Positions 33,276-42,672 of a stretch of DNA of 64,000 nucleotides are shown piece after piece. This DNA is from Mesorhizobium hawassense (GTDB lineage Bacteria; Pseudomonadota; Alphaproteobacteria; Rhizobiales; Rhizobiaceae), in the NCBI RefSeq assembly GCF_003289945.1, contig NZ_QMBP01000026.1, positions 1 through 64,000 on the forward strand, given 5' to 3'. The notes under the pieces are model-generated. The model was given only the letters and a program-made list of their open reading frames with translations, ran no database searches and had not been told where the DNA came from. The number at the start of each line of letters is the position of its first letter. The stretch's first letter is position 1. The translations under genes were made by a program, and so were the position numbers.

Positions 33276-34904
33276 CTATTCGCTGACCACGCCGGTCGGC
33301 GCCGTCTCGATCTTGAAAGCTGCCGCCATCAGCGCCCGCGTATAGTCGGTTTGCGGGCTGCTGAAAATCTGTTCGGACGGTCCGGCTTCCATGATCTGGC
33401 CGTTGCGCATGACGATGACGTCATTGGCAAGGGCGCGGACGACTTTCAAGTCATGGCTGATAAAGAGATAGGCGAGATTGTGCTTGGCCTGCAGGTTGCG
33501 CAAGAGGTCGACCACCTGCGCCTGCACGCTCATGTCGAGAGCCGAGGTCGGCTCGTCGAGCATGACGAAGCGCGGGTTGAGCACCATGGCGCGCGCGATG
33601 GCGACGCGCTGGCGCTGGCCGCCGGAAAACTCGTGCGGATAGCGGTGGCGCGTCTCGGGATCGAGGCCCACCTCCCTGAGCGCCTCGACCACCTTGTCGT
33701 CGCGTTCGTCGGGCGAGAGTTTCGGCGCGTGGACCTTCAGCCCTTCCTCGATGATCTCGGAGACCGACAGGCGCGGGCTGAGCGACCCGAACGGATCCTG
33801 GAAGACGATCTGCAATTCGCGCCGCAGCGGCCGCATGGCACTGAAGGAGAGCAGGTTGATGTCGCGGCCGTTGAAATTGATCGTCCCGGTCGAGGAGATC
33901 ATCCGGGCAAGCGCCAGCCCCAGCGTCGTCTTGCCTGAGCCGGATTCGCCGACGACGCCGAGCGTCTGGCCGGCGCGCACGGTGACGTCGATGCCGTCCA
34001 CCGCCTTCACATGGTCGACTGTCTTGCGGAAGAAACCCTTCTTGATCGGGAACCAGACCTTGATGTCCTTGCCCGTCATGACCGCCTTGGCGCCGGGGTC
34101 GGCTGCAGGCGGCTTGCCCTTCGGCTCGGCCGCAAGCAGATGCTTCGTGTAGGCATGCTGCGGATTGGCGAAGATTTCCCTGGTCGGGCCGCTCTCGACG
34201 ATCTTGCCCTTCGTCATGACGCAGACGCGGTCGGCGATCTTCCTGACGATGCCGAGGTCGTGGGTGATGAACAGCATCGACATGCCCTTGCGGCTCTTCA
34301 ACCCCGCGAGCAGTTGGAGGATCTGCGCCTGAACGGTGACGTCGAGCGCCGTCGTCGGCTCGTCGGCGATCAAAAGCTCCGGCTCGTTGGCTAAAGCCAT
34401 GGCGATCATGACGCGCTGGCGCTGTCCGCCGGAGAGCTGATGCGGGTAGGCGTCGAGGCGTTTTTCCGGCTCGCGGATGCCGACCTCGTCGAGCAGTTCC
34501 AGCGTGCGCGCGCGGGCCGGTGCGTCGCGCAGGCCCCGATGCAGTTGCAGCACCTCGACGATCTGCTGCTCGATCGTGTGCAGCGGGTTGAGCGAGGTCA
34601 TCGGCTCCTGGAAGATCATGGTGATCTTGTTGCCGCGCACGCCGCGCAACGCCTTCTCGTCCATGGCGAGCAGGTCTGCGCCGCTGAAGAGAATCTTGCC
34701 AGACGGATGGCTGGCGGCGGGATAGGGCAGAAGCTTCAGCACCGACAAGGCAGACACCGATTTGCCCGAACCGGATTCGCCAACCAACGCCAGCGTCTCG
34801 CCTTTGGCGATGTCGAAGGAGACGTGGTCGACGGCAATCGACTGCTTGCCGCCTTGCGCGAAGGCGACGCTCAAATCGCGGACGGACAGCAGCGGCTCGC
34901 TCAT
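33276..34904 (-). CDS. yejF: Peptide ABC transporter ATPase with two ABC domains (YejF)
   Basis: 542 aa from MSEPLLSVRDLSVAF; two full ATPase domains in one chain. Domain 1: Walker A GESGSGKSVS near 43, signature LSGGQRQR, Walker B LIADEPTTALD. Domain 2 starts near residue 270 with a second GESGSGKTT, signature FSGGQRQR and MLDEPTSALD. The upstream open frame to 35729 is a shadow of yejE. The start makes an ATGA overlap with the yejE stop. Confidence 0.94.
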   Translation of the reverse strand: MSEPLLSVRDLSVAFAQGGKQSIAVDHVSFDIAKGETLALVGESGSGKSVSALSVLKLLPYPAASHPSGKILFSGADLLAMDEKALRGVRGNKITMIFQEPMTSLNPLHTIEQQIVEVLQLHRGLRDAPARARTLELLDEVGIREPEKRLDAYPHQLSGGQRQRVMIAMALANEPELLIADEPTTALDVTVQAQILQLLAGLKSRKGMSMLFITHDLGIVRKIADRVCVMTKGKIVESGPTREIFANPQHAYTKHLLAAEPKGKPPAADPGAKAVMTGKDIKVWFPIKKGFFRKTVDHVKAVDGIDVTVRAGQTLGVVGESGSGKTTLGLALARMISSTGTINFNGRDINLLSFSAMRPLRRELQIVFQDPFGSLSPRLSVSEIIEEGLKVHAPKLSPDERDDKVVEALREVGLDPETRHRYPHEFSGGQRQRVAIARAMVLNPRFVMLDEPTSALDMSVQAQVVDLLRNLQAKHNLAYLFISHDLKVVRALANDVIVMRNGQIMEAGPSEQIFSSPQTDYTRALMAAAFKIETAPTGVVSE

Positions 34905-36040
34905 TTGAACGTCTTGCGCGGATCGAAGGCGTCGCGCGTCGCCTCGCCGATGAAGACCAGCAGCGACAGCATCAGCGAAATCACGATGAAACCGGAAATG
35001 CCGAGCCACGGCGCATTGAGGTTGCGTTGCGCCTGTTTCAGCAATTCGCCGAGCGAAGCCGAGCCCGGAGGCAGCCCGAAGCCGAGATAATCGAGCGACG
35101 TCAGCGTCGAGATCGAGCCCGACAGCAGGAAGGGCAGGAAGGTCAGCGTCGCCACCATGGCGTTCGGCAACAGGTGACGGAACATGATGGTCAGGTTGGG
35201 CACGCCGAGAGCGCGGGCCGCGTTGACATATTCGAAATTGCGGGCGCGCAGGAATTCGGCCCGCACCACGCCGACCAATGCCACCCATGAAAACAACAAC
35301 ATCAAGCCGAGCAGGATGAAGAAACCCGGTGGGAGGATCGCGGCGACGATGAGCAGCAGATAGAGCACCGGAATCGCCGACCAGATCTCGATGAAACGCT
35401 GGAAGAGGAGGTCGGTCCAACCGCCGAAATAGCCTTGCACCGCGCCGGCCGCGACGCCGATCAGCGATGAACCAAGCGTCAGGATCAGGCCGAACAGGAC
35501 CGAGATACGGAAGCCGTAGATCACGCGCGCCAGGACATCGCGGGCCTGGTCGTCTGTGCCCAGCCAGTTCCAGTTGCCGACGATGCAACCGGCGTCTGCC
35601 TCGCCTTGCGGATATTGGTTGCAGCGCGTCTTCCTGTCGTAAAGCCAGGACGGTTTTGCCGGCGCCGGTTCCGGGATAGCGTTGTTGACGGTCTGATAGG
35701 AGTATCGAACCGGCGGCCAGATCATCCACCCATTGGAGACGATCTCGTCCTGGATCACCGGATCACGATAATCGGTGACGGCATAGAAGCCGCCGAATTT
35801 CTCTTCCGGATAGGCGACCAGAACCGGAAACAGGATCTCGCCCTTGTATGACGCGATGATCGGCTTGTCGTTGGCGATCAGCTCGGAAAACAGCGACAGC
35901 ACGAACAGGAGCAGAAAGATCCAGAGCGACCAGTTGCCGCGCCGGTTGGCCTTGAAATTCTGCAGCCGTCTCTGATTGAGCGGCGACAGCCATGGCTTGC
36001 GGGGGCGCGCCGGCACGCTTTCGATCGCGGCATCGGCCAT
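34901..36040 (-). CDS. yejE: Peptide ABC transporter permease YejE
   Basis: 379 aa. First membrane segment WSLWIFLLLFVLSLFSELIA near residue 40, then a long periplasmic insertion of about 110 residues with two cysteines (typical for YejE), then GTDDQARDVLARVIYG and five more membrane segments with the EAA loop NAARALGVPNLTIMFRHLLPN. It ends DPRKTFK. The start at 36040 forms TGATG with the yejB stop. Confidence 0.93.
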   Translation of the reverse strand: MADAAIESVPARPRKPWLSPLNQRRLQNFKANRRGNWSLWIFLLLFVLSLFSELIANDKPIIASYKGEILFPVLVAYPEEKFGGFYAVTDYRDPVIQDEIVSNGWMIWPPVRYSYQTVNNAIPEPAPAKPSWLYDRKTRCNQYPQGEADAGCIVGNWNWLGTDDQARDVLARVIYGFRISVLFGLILTLGSSLIGVAAGAVQGYFGGWTDLLFQRFIEIWSAIPVLYLLLIVAAILPPGFFILLGLMLLFSWVALVGVVRAEFLRARNFEYVNAARALGVPNLTIMFRHLLPNAMVATLTFLPFLLSGSISTLTSLDYLGFGLPPGSASLGELLKQAQRNLNAPWLGISGFIVISLMLSLLVFIGEATRDAFDPRKTFK

Positions 36041-37134
36041 CAGATGTCTCTTCGCTCGAAGTCGATGCGCGGATCGACCCAGGTGTAGATCAGGTCGGAC
36101 AGCAGGCCGACGAACAGCCCGAGCAGCGAGAAGATGTAGAGGGTGGCGAACACCACCGGATAGTCGCGGTCGATCACCGATTTGAAGCCGAGCAGGCCGA
36201 GGCCGTCGAGCGAGAAGATGTTCTCGATCAGCAGCGAGCCGGTGAAGAAGGCCGAGATGAAGGCGCCGGGAAAGCCGGCAATGACGATCAACATCGCGTT
36301 GCGGAAGACGTGGCCGTAGAGCACCTTGTGTTCCGACAGGCCCTTGGCGCGCGCCGTCACCACATATTGCTTGCGGATCTCTTCGAGGAAGGAGTTCTTG
36401 GTGAGCAAGGTGGTCGTCGCGAAAGCGGACAAGACAAGTGCCGTCAGCGGCAGCGTCATGTGCCAGAAATAGTCGGCGATCTTGCCCGGCCACGCCAACT
36501 GATCCCAATTGTCCGAAACAATGCCGCGCAGCGGAAACCAGTCCCAGAACGAACCGCCGGCGAAGAGCACCATAAGCATGATGCCGAACAGGAAGCCGGG
36601 AATGGCATAGCCGACGATGACCACGCCACTGGTCCACACATCGAAGGTCGAGCCATCCTTCACCGCCTTGCGGATGCCGAGCGGGATAGAGATCAGGTAG
36701 GATAAAAGCGTGATCCACAGGCCGATGGAGATGGAGACGGGCATCTTCTCCAGGATCAGGTTCAGCACCGAGATGTCGCGGAAATAGCTGTCGCCGAAAT
36801 CGAAACGGCTGTAGTTCCACAGCATCATGCCGAAGCGCTCGAGCGGCGGCTTGTCGAAGCCGAACTGCTTTTCCAGCTTCTTGATGAATTCGGGATCGAG
36901 CCCTTGCGCGCCGCGATATTTCGAGCCGACGTCGCCGGCGGCATCGAAATTGCCACCCTGGACATCCCCGCCGCCGCCGCCGAGCCGGTCATTGCCGCCC
37001 TGATTGGTCAGCCGGGCGATCACCTGCTCGACCGGGCCGCCCGGCGCGAACTGAATGACCGCGAAGGAAATCGCCATGATGCCGAACAGCGTCGGGATCA
37101 TCAGAAGGATACGTCGCAGAATATAGGCGCCCAT
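36040..37134 (-). CDS. yejB: Peptide ABC transporter permease YejB
   Basis: 364 aa. N-terminal MGAYILRRILLMIPTLFGIM, then FAPGGPVEQVIARL, a Gly-rich insertion (residues 43-70) in the periplasmic part, and the EAA loop TARAKGLSEHKVLYGHVFRN. Forms the pore with YejE. A 30-bp gap separates it from the binding-protein gene before it. Confidence 0.93.
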   Translation of the reverse strand: MGAYILRRILLMIPTLFGIMAISFAVIQFAPGGPVEQVIARLTNQGGNDRLGGGGGDVQGGNFDAAGDVGSKYRGAQGLDPEFIKKLEKQFGFDKPPLERFGMMLWNYSRFDFGDSYFRDISVLNLILEKMPVSISIGLWITLLSYLISIPLGIRKAVKDGSTFDVWTSGVVIVGYAIPGFLFGIMLMVLFAGGSFWDWFPLRGIVSDNWDQLAWPGKIADYFWHMTLPLTALVLSAFATTTLLTKNSFLEEIRKQYVVTARAKGLSEHKVLYGHVFRNAMLIVIAGFPGAFISAFFTGSLLIENIFSLDGLGLLGFKSVIDRDYPVVFATLYIFSLLGLFVGLLSDLIYTWVDPRIDFERRDI

Positions 37135-37164
37135 CAGGCAGCCAGTCCCGCGCGAACATTCATG

Positions 37165-39045
37165 TCAGGCTTTGCCAATCTTTGCCGCCTTGCCCTTGTC
37201 GAACCACCAGGCCGTTTCGACCGGAAAGCCGAAATCGGGTTTCTGCTCCGGAAAACCGAACATATCCCAATACGCGACACGGTGATTCGCGAGATACCAA
37301 CTTGGAATCCAGTCTAGCCGCGCGCGCAAGACCCGATCGAGCGCTCTGAGCGCCGTAACGAGTTCGGCCCGACTTTTGGCTTTGCCGGCCGCGACGATCA
37401 GCGCGTCGATCGCGGGGCTTTCCGTGCCAGGATAGTTACGCTGCCCAGGGACCTTTGCCATGCGGGAATCGTAGAGTATTTCCAGGCCGTCGGCAGTGGG
37501 TGTCGCCCCGATCGACCAATGGAGCATGTTGAGATCGAAATCGAAATTGCTCTGCCGCTGTTCGTATTGTGTCGAATCGACCTGCCGGATCGAGGCGTCG
37601 ATTCCGATGGCCTTCATATTCTCGGCCCATGGCGTGAAAATGCGGATGATGCTGTCATCCTCGGCCAGCATCTCCACCTGCAGCCGCTCGCCCTTTTCGT
37701 TGACGACGAAGTTGCCCACTCGCTTCCAGCCGGCTTCGGCCAGCAGTTTCGACGCCGCGCCCAGCATCTTGCGGTCGTGGCCCGAACCGTCGGAGGCGGG
37801 CTGCATGACGGGCTCGCCGAAAGTCTCCGGCGGCAATTCTTCCCGAAAGGGCTCGAGCAAGGCCAGTTCCTGGGGTGATGGCAGTCCTTCAGCCTTGTAA
37901 TCCGACCGTTCGAAGTTCGATTGCGAGCGTTCGTAGGAGCCGAAGAACAAGGCGCGTCTGATCCATTCGAAATCGAAGCAGTTGGCGATCGCTCGCCTCA
38001 CGCGCGCGTCGCGGAATTGCGGGCGACGCTGGTTGAGCGCGAAGGCCTGCATGTCCGGCGACTTCTCGCCGGAAAACTCCCGTTTGACGACCTTGCCGTC
38101 CTTCAACGCTGGGAAATCATAACCGGTCGCCCAAACCCGCGAGGTGAATTCCTCGCGGAAATGCGTGTCGCCTTTCTTGAACGCTTCGAACGCCGCCTGG
38201 CGGTCGAGATAGAAGTCGATCCGAATGCGGTCGAAATTGTTGAGGCCGCGGTTTACTGCAAGATCGCGGCCCCAATAATCTGCGACGCGTTCGTACTCGA
38301 CGGTCTGTCCGGCCACGACGCGTCCTACCTTGTATGCTCCAGAGCCGAGAGGCGGCGTCATTGTCGAGGCGTCGAAGGCATTGGCCGTATAGTAGGCCTT
38401 GGATACGATCGGCATCGCCACGACCGAAAGAATGTTCTGCGCGGATTGTTCGCCGTTGAAGGCGAGTTTGAGCGTGACGGCATCGATAGCGACCGCCTCC
38501 GTCATATAGCGCAATGGGTTGGACAGGTTTGGGTGGCCCTGCTCTTTGTACAGCTTCAATGCGAAGGCGACGTCGTCGGCGGTCACAGGCGTGCCGTCGT
38601 GAAAGCGCGCCTGCGGCCGCAAGGTGAAGCGGAAGCCGTTACGGTCCGGCGACAAGGTAACGGACTCGGCAAGCAAGCCATAGACTGCGTCTGGCTCATC
38701 CAGTGCGCTCGTCATCAGCGAATCGAAACAGAGTTCAGTACGCGGCGGCGATTCGCCTTTCAACACCAGGGAATTCAGCGTGTTGAAAGTCAGGAAGCTC
38801 TGGTTCAACGTCGCGTTCGGCGGCGCGAAATTCATCTGGCCGCCCTTGGGCGCGTCGACGTTGACATAGTCGAAATGGGTGAAGTCGGCCTTGTATTTCA
38901 GGTCGCCGAAGGCCGACAGGCCATGCAGTTTGACGCCGGTCGGGGTGCCGGCAAAGGCCCGGCCCGGCAGCAATGCGGCGGCAGTGGCTGCGGCGCCGAG
39001 CGCCAGGAAATTGCGGCGATGAAGCAAAGCCTGCCGCCGCATCAA
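37165..39045 (-). CDS. yejA: Yej-type substrate-binding protein, Tat-exported (second of two)
   Basis: 626 aa family-5 binding protein with a twin-arginine signal (HRRNFLALGAAATAAALLPG, cleavage near AFA). YejA-type features are FTHFDYVNVDAPKGGQMN, ARFHDGTPVTADDVAFALKLY and NQRRPQFRDARVRRAI. It is a paralogue of the gene just before it and of the same length. Its ATG overlaps that gene's stop (39042-39045), so both binding proteins are made in one operon for one permease. Confidence 0.93.
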   Translation of the reverse strand: MMRRQALLHRRNFLALGAAATAAALLPGRAFAGTPTGVKLHGLSAFGDLKYKADFTHFDYVNVDAPKGGQMNFAPPNATLNQSFLTFNTLNSLVLKGESPPRTELCFDSLMTSALDEPDAVYGLLAESVTLSPDRNGFRFTLRPQARFHDGTPVTADDVAFALKLYKEQGHPNLSNPLRYMTEAVAIDAVTLKLAFNGEQSAQNILSVVAMPIVSKAYYTANAFDASTMTPPLGSGAYKVGRVVAGQTVEYERVADYWGRDLAVNRGLNNFDRIRIDFYLDRQAAFEAFKKGDTHFREEFTSRVWATGYDFPALKDGKVVKREFSGEKSPDMQAFALNQRRPQFRDARVRRAIANCFDFEWIRRALFFGSYERSQSNFERSDYKAEGLPSPQELALLEPFREELPPETFGEPVMQPASDGSGHDRKMLGAASKLLAEAGWKRVGNFVVNEKGERLQVEMLAEDDSIIRIFTPWAENMKAIGIDASIRQVDSTQYEQRQSNFDFDLNMLHWSIGATPTADGLEILYDSRMAKVPGQRNYPGTESPAIDALIVAAGKAKSRAELVTALRALDRVLRARLDWIPSWYLANHRVAYWDMFGFPEQKPDFGFPVETAWWFDKGKAAKIGKA

Positions 39046-40922
39046 TTGAGACCCTTATACTTGGCTGCGAGCGCCTTTTCCTTCGCCGTGTCGATCCACC
39101 AGGAATCGATATCGGCGCCGCGGTAGGCGGGCTGCTTTTCCGGCACGCCGAACTTGTTCCAATAAGCGAGCCACACCACCGCACGGTAGTATTGCGGAAC
39201 GACGTAGTAACTCCACAGAAGCACCCGATCGAGCGCATGGGTGGCCGCGACCAGATCGTCGCGATCGGTGGCGAAAATGATGCGGTCGACCAATGCGTCG
39301 ACAACGGGATCCTTGATGCCGGAATAGTTGCGCGACCCGGGCGCGTCGGCTGCCTTCGAGCTCCAGAAATCACGCTGTTCGTTGCCCGGCGATTCCGACT
39401 GCTGCAGCAGGTTGGTGATGACGTCGTAGTCGAAATTGTTGACGCGGTTGACGTATTGGCTGGGGTCGATGATGCGCAGCGTCGCATCGACGCCGATCTT
39501 GCGCAGATTGGCGATGTAGTTGCCGGAGAGGATCTGATCCGTGTCGGAGGTGCCGAGGATCTCGAATTTGAACGGCGCGCCGGTCTTGGCGTTCACCATC
39601 TTGCCGCCCTTGATCACCCAGCCGGCTTGGGCGAATAGGTCCACCGCCTGTTTCAGATACTTGCGTTCCGCCTGCGGCGAGTCATAGACCGGCAGCTTGA
39701 ATTCCTGGGTGAACAATTCAGGCGGCAGCTTGTCGCGGTACTTCTCCAGGATTTCGAGTTCCTTGCCTTGCGGCAGGCCGCTCGACGCCAGTTCGGTTCC
39801 TTGGAAATAGCTGTGGGTGCGGGTGTTGAAGCCGAAGAACAACGTGCGGTTCATCGTCTCGAAATCATAAGGGTAGGTCAGCGCCTCACGCACCCGGCGA
39901 TCCTGGAACAGCGGCCGGCGCTGGTTGAGCATGAAAGCCTGCATCGGCTCTGGCGAGGTGGTCTTGAATTCCTTTTTGATCACGTCGCCGGCGCTGATGG
40001 CCGGAAAGTTGTAAGCTGTCGCCCAGCGCCTCGAACTGTTCTCCGGCTTGATGTCGTCGAGCCCGCCCTTGGTGAAGGCCTGCCAGGCGGCGTTGTCGTC
40101 AAGGATGTAGGTAAAGCGCTGGGTGTCGAAATTCTCACGGCCGATCTTCACCGGCAGCTTGGCGCCCCAATAGTCGGGCACGCGCTGCCAGACGATCTCC
40201 GAGCCGGGCTTGAAGCTGGCGATCTTGTAGGCGGCGGAGCCCAGCGGCGGCTCCAGCGTCGGCCTGGTGATGTCGCGCTTCTTGCCGCTGGCATCGGTGC
40301 CTTCCCACCAGTGCTTCGGCAAAACGACGAGATCGCCGAGGATCTTGGGCAGCTCACGGTTGCCCTTCTGGTTGAAATGGAACTCGACTTCGCGATCGGA
40401 GATGGCGACAGCCTCGGTGACGTTCTCGAAATAGCGGCTGTATTGCGGGCTGTTGGCCTTGAGGACCTGGAAGGACCAGATCACGTCCTCGGCGGTGATC
40501 GGCTGGCCGTCATGCCATTTTGCCCGCGGATCGAGCCGGTAGGTCGCCGAGGAATAGTCGGACGGATATTTGTAGGCATCGGCGACCAGCGGGTGGCTGA
40601 CGCTGCCCTCATCGGTCGCCTGATCCATCAGCGTGTCGTAGAGCAGCCCGCCGCCGAACCCGGCCAGCCCCGCGGCCGGCGATCCCGCCACGATATAGGG
40701 GTTGAAGCTGTCGAAAGTGCCGACAACGACGGAGTTGTACGTCCCACCCTTCGGCGCGTCCGGATTGACGTAGTCATAGCGCTGGAAATTCTCGCCGTAT
40801 TTTGAAGGCCCGACCAGCGAAGACGTCGTGTGCCACTCATCGGCGAAGCTGGCCTGCAGGCTGGCGGCGAAGGCGAACGCCAGCGCCGATGCGAAAAGCG
40901 TGCGGAAGCGGCCAACCCTCAT
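39042..40922 (-). CDS. yejA: Yej-type substrate-binding protein, Sec-exported (first of two)
   Basis: 626 aa with a Sec signal (MRVGRFRTLFASALAFAFAA, cleavage near SFA), then FQRYDYVNPDAPKGGTYNSV, AKWHDGQPITAEDVIWSFQ and NQRRPLFQDRRVREAL. It is the first gene of the yej operon, with GGAG before the ATG and a terminator/repeat-free 100-bp promoter region behind. In Sinorhizobium the yej importer has two YejA proteins and takes up host nodule peptides (from memory), so the same role is possible here. Confidence 0.93.
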   Translation of the reverse strand: MRVGRFRTLFASALAFAFAASLQASFADEWHTTSSLVGPSKYGENFQRYDYVNPDAPKGGTYNSVVVGTFDSFNPYIVAGSPAAGLAGFGGGLLYDTLMDQATDEGSVSHPLVADAYKYPSDYSSATYRLDPRAKWHDGQPITAEDVIWSFQVLKANSPQYSRYFENVTEAVAISDREVEFHFNQKGNRELPKILGDLVVLPKHWWEGTDASGKKRDITRPTLEPPLGSAAYKIASFKPGSEIVWQRVPDYWGAKLPVKIGRENFDTQRFTYILDDNAAWQAFTKGGLDDIKPENSSRRWATAYNFPAISAGDVIKKEFKTTSPEPMQAFMLNQRRPLFQDRRVREALTYPYDFETMNRTLFFGFNTRTHSYFQGTELASSGLPQGKELEILEKYRDKLPPELFTQEFKLPVYDSPQAERKYLKQAVDLFAQAGWVIKGGKMVNAKTGAPFKFEILGTSDTDQILSGNYIANLRKIGVDATLRIIDPSQYVNRVNNFDYDVITNLLQQSESPGNEQRDFWSSKAADAPGSRNYSGIKDPVVDALVDRIIFATDRDDLVAATHALDRVLLWSYYVVPQYYRAVVWLAYWNKFGVPEKQPAYRGADIDSWWIDTAKEKALAAKYKGLN

Positions 40923-41027
40923 GCGTTCTCCTCGTGGCGAACTTTACTCACCGCCAATCTAGATCATTTGACGCCGGTGAAAACCGCAAGGGCCGCCTTT
41001 GTCGCGGTCCATGCAGCTTTCCTAACA

Positions 41028-41054
41028 GAAAAGCCGGGACGAACCCGGCTTTTC
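41028..41054 (-). terminator. Perfect 11-bp stem-loop after cycM
   Basis: GAAAAGCCGGG, loop of 5, CCCGGCTTTTC. It lies 26 bp past the cycM stop and about 105 bp before the yej start. The stem's own T-run suits an intrinsic terminator in the leftward direction; being symmetric it could also work rightward. Confidence 0.75.
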
Positions 41055-41079
41055 CAAGGAAGTCTTTATGACAAATTGT

Positions 41080-41742
41080 TTATTGAGCGGGGGCAGCCGG
41101 CTTGGCCGGTGCGGCACCTGCGGCCGGCTTGGTGGCGCCTTCGGCCGGCTTGGCGGCTTCGGCAGGCTTCGCCGAGGCATCGGCGGCGGCACCTGGCGTC
41201 GGCAGCGGCTTCGGATTATCCGACAGCGTGCGCAGATAGGCGATCACGTTGGCGCGGTCTTCTTCCTTCGGCAGGCCGGCAAAGCCCATCGCCGTGCCCT
41301 TCACGTCCTTCTTCGGCGACGTGATGAAGTGGTTGATGTTCTCATAGGTCCACTTCTCGGTGCCGCCCTTGGAATATTCCTTCATGCCGGCCGAATAGGC
41401 GAAGCCCTCATGCGAGGCGACGGGGCGGTCGACGATGTCCCAGAGATCCGGGCCGACCTTGTTAGGACCACCCTTTTCACCGGAATGGCAGGCCTGGCAC
41501 TTCTTGAAGATGGCCGCGCCGGCATCGGCGCTGGCGGTGGCGAGCAGGTCGGCGATCGGCTTTTCCGCCGCGGCAGGCGCGGCGCCGCCGCCTTCGGCCG
41601 GCTCCTGGGCTTCGATGGCGAAGCCGGGCTTTTCGGGGGCGGGCGAGGCAAACAGCGCGTCCGACACGAGGCCTATCGAAAACACGATGAAGCAGGTTCC
41701 CAGAAATCCGCCGAGCAGCTTGTTGACTTCGTTGGAATCCAT
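41080..41742 (-). CDS. cycM: Membrane-anchored c-type cytochrome (CycM/cytochrome c552 type)
   Basis: 220 aa. An N-terminal uncleaved anchor (residues 8-30, LLGGFLGTCFIVFSIGLVSD), haem motif CQACH at 82-86, GPNKVGPDLW, and the probable Met ligand in KGTAMGFAG near 150. The C-terminal 50 residues are an Ala/Pro/Lys-rich tail absent from soluble class I cytochromes. It carries electrons between the bc1 complex and cytochrome oxidase at the periplasmic face. Divergent from kdsB. Confidence 0.92.
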   Translation of the reverse strand: MDSNEVNKLLGGFLGTCFIVFSIGLVSDALFASPAPEKPGFAIEAQEPAEGGGAAPAAAEKPIADLLATASADAGAAIFKKCQACHSGEKGGPNKVGPDLWDIVDRPVASHEGFAYSAGMKEYSKGGTEKWTYENINHFITSPKKDVKGTAMGFAGLPKEEDRANVIAYLRTLSDNPKPLPTPGAAADASAKPAEAAKPAEGATKPAAGAAPAKPAAPAQ

Positions 41743-41934
41743 ACGCCCCTTGCTCCCTTTTCCGGCGGACCGTCCCGTCCACTCCGTCCGTCGGTATCGC
41801 GAACTGCCTCGAAAGGCCAGTCAAATCGGGCGGAAACTAGGTCTTTTGCTCCGGCGTTGCAACACCTATAAGGGCGCTTCCAGTGAGACCTTTTGCCACT
41901 TTCCACCCGCGTTTTTCGACTGCTCCAGAATCCG

Positions 41935-42663
41935 ATGTCAACCTTGATCCTGATCCCCGCCCGCATGGCCTCGACGCGCCTGCCGGGCAAGCCGCTGGCC
42001 GATATCGCGGGCGCGCCGATGATCGTCCATGTCGCCCGCCGCGCCGCCGAGGCCGGGCTTGGCCGTGTCGTGGTGGCGACCGACACGCAAGCGGTCGCGG
42101 AAGCAGTGCGGGCGCATGGCTTCGAAGCGGTCATGACCCGCACGGACCATGAATCCGGCTCCGACCGCATCTTCGAGGCTCTGACCGCCCTCGATCCTGG
42201 AAAGCAGGTGGAAACGATCGTCAATGTCCAGGGTGACCTGCCGACCATCGATCCCGAGATCATCGGCGCGTCGCTGCGGCCTTTCGCGGACAGCTCCGTC
42301 GATATTGCCACGCTCGGCGTCGAGATCGTGCGCGACGAGGAGAGGACCAATCCCAACGTCGTCAAGATCGTCGGTTCGCCGCTGTCGGCGACACGGCTGA
42401 AAGCGCTCTATTTCACCCGCGCAACCGCGCCATGGGGTGAGGGGCCGCTCTATCATCACGTCGGCCTCTACGCCTATCGGCGCGCCGCGCTCGAACGCTT
42501 CGTCGCGCTGAAGCCGTCGCCGCTGGAGCGCCGCGAGCGCCTGGAGCAATTGCGCGCGCTCGAAGCCGGCATGCGCATCGACGCCGAGGTCGTGCAATCG
42601 CTGCCGCTCGGCGTCGACACGCCCGGCGATCTGGAGCGGGCAAGAAAAATCCTGTCAAACTGA
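41935..42663 (+). CDS. kdsB: 3-deoxy-manno-octulosonate cytidylyltransferase
   Basis: 242 aa enzyme activating KDO with CTP for lipopolysaccharide inner core synthesis, in the cytoplasm. N-terminal nucleotidyl motif LILIPARMASTRLPGKPLADI; TRTDHESGSDRIFEA; NVQGDLPTID with the metal-binding Asp; and HVGLYAYRRAAL. ATG 41935 is used rather than 41893 because the family begins just before LILIPAR. It is 9 bp ahead of pheA. Confidence 0.96.
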   Translation: MSTLILIPARMASTRLPGKPLADIAGAPMIVHVARRAAEAGLGRVVVATDTQAVAEAVRAHGFEAVMTRTDHESGSDRIFEALTALDPGKQVETIVNVQGDLPTIDPEIIGASLRPFADSSVDIATLGVEIVRDEERTNPNVVKIVGSPLSATRLKALYFTRATAPWGEGPLYHHVGLYAYRRAALERFVALKPSPLERRERLEQLRALEAGMRIDAEVVQSLPLGVDTPGDLERARKILSN

Positions 42664-42672
42664 GACGTCCTC

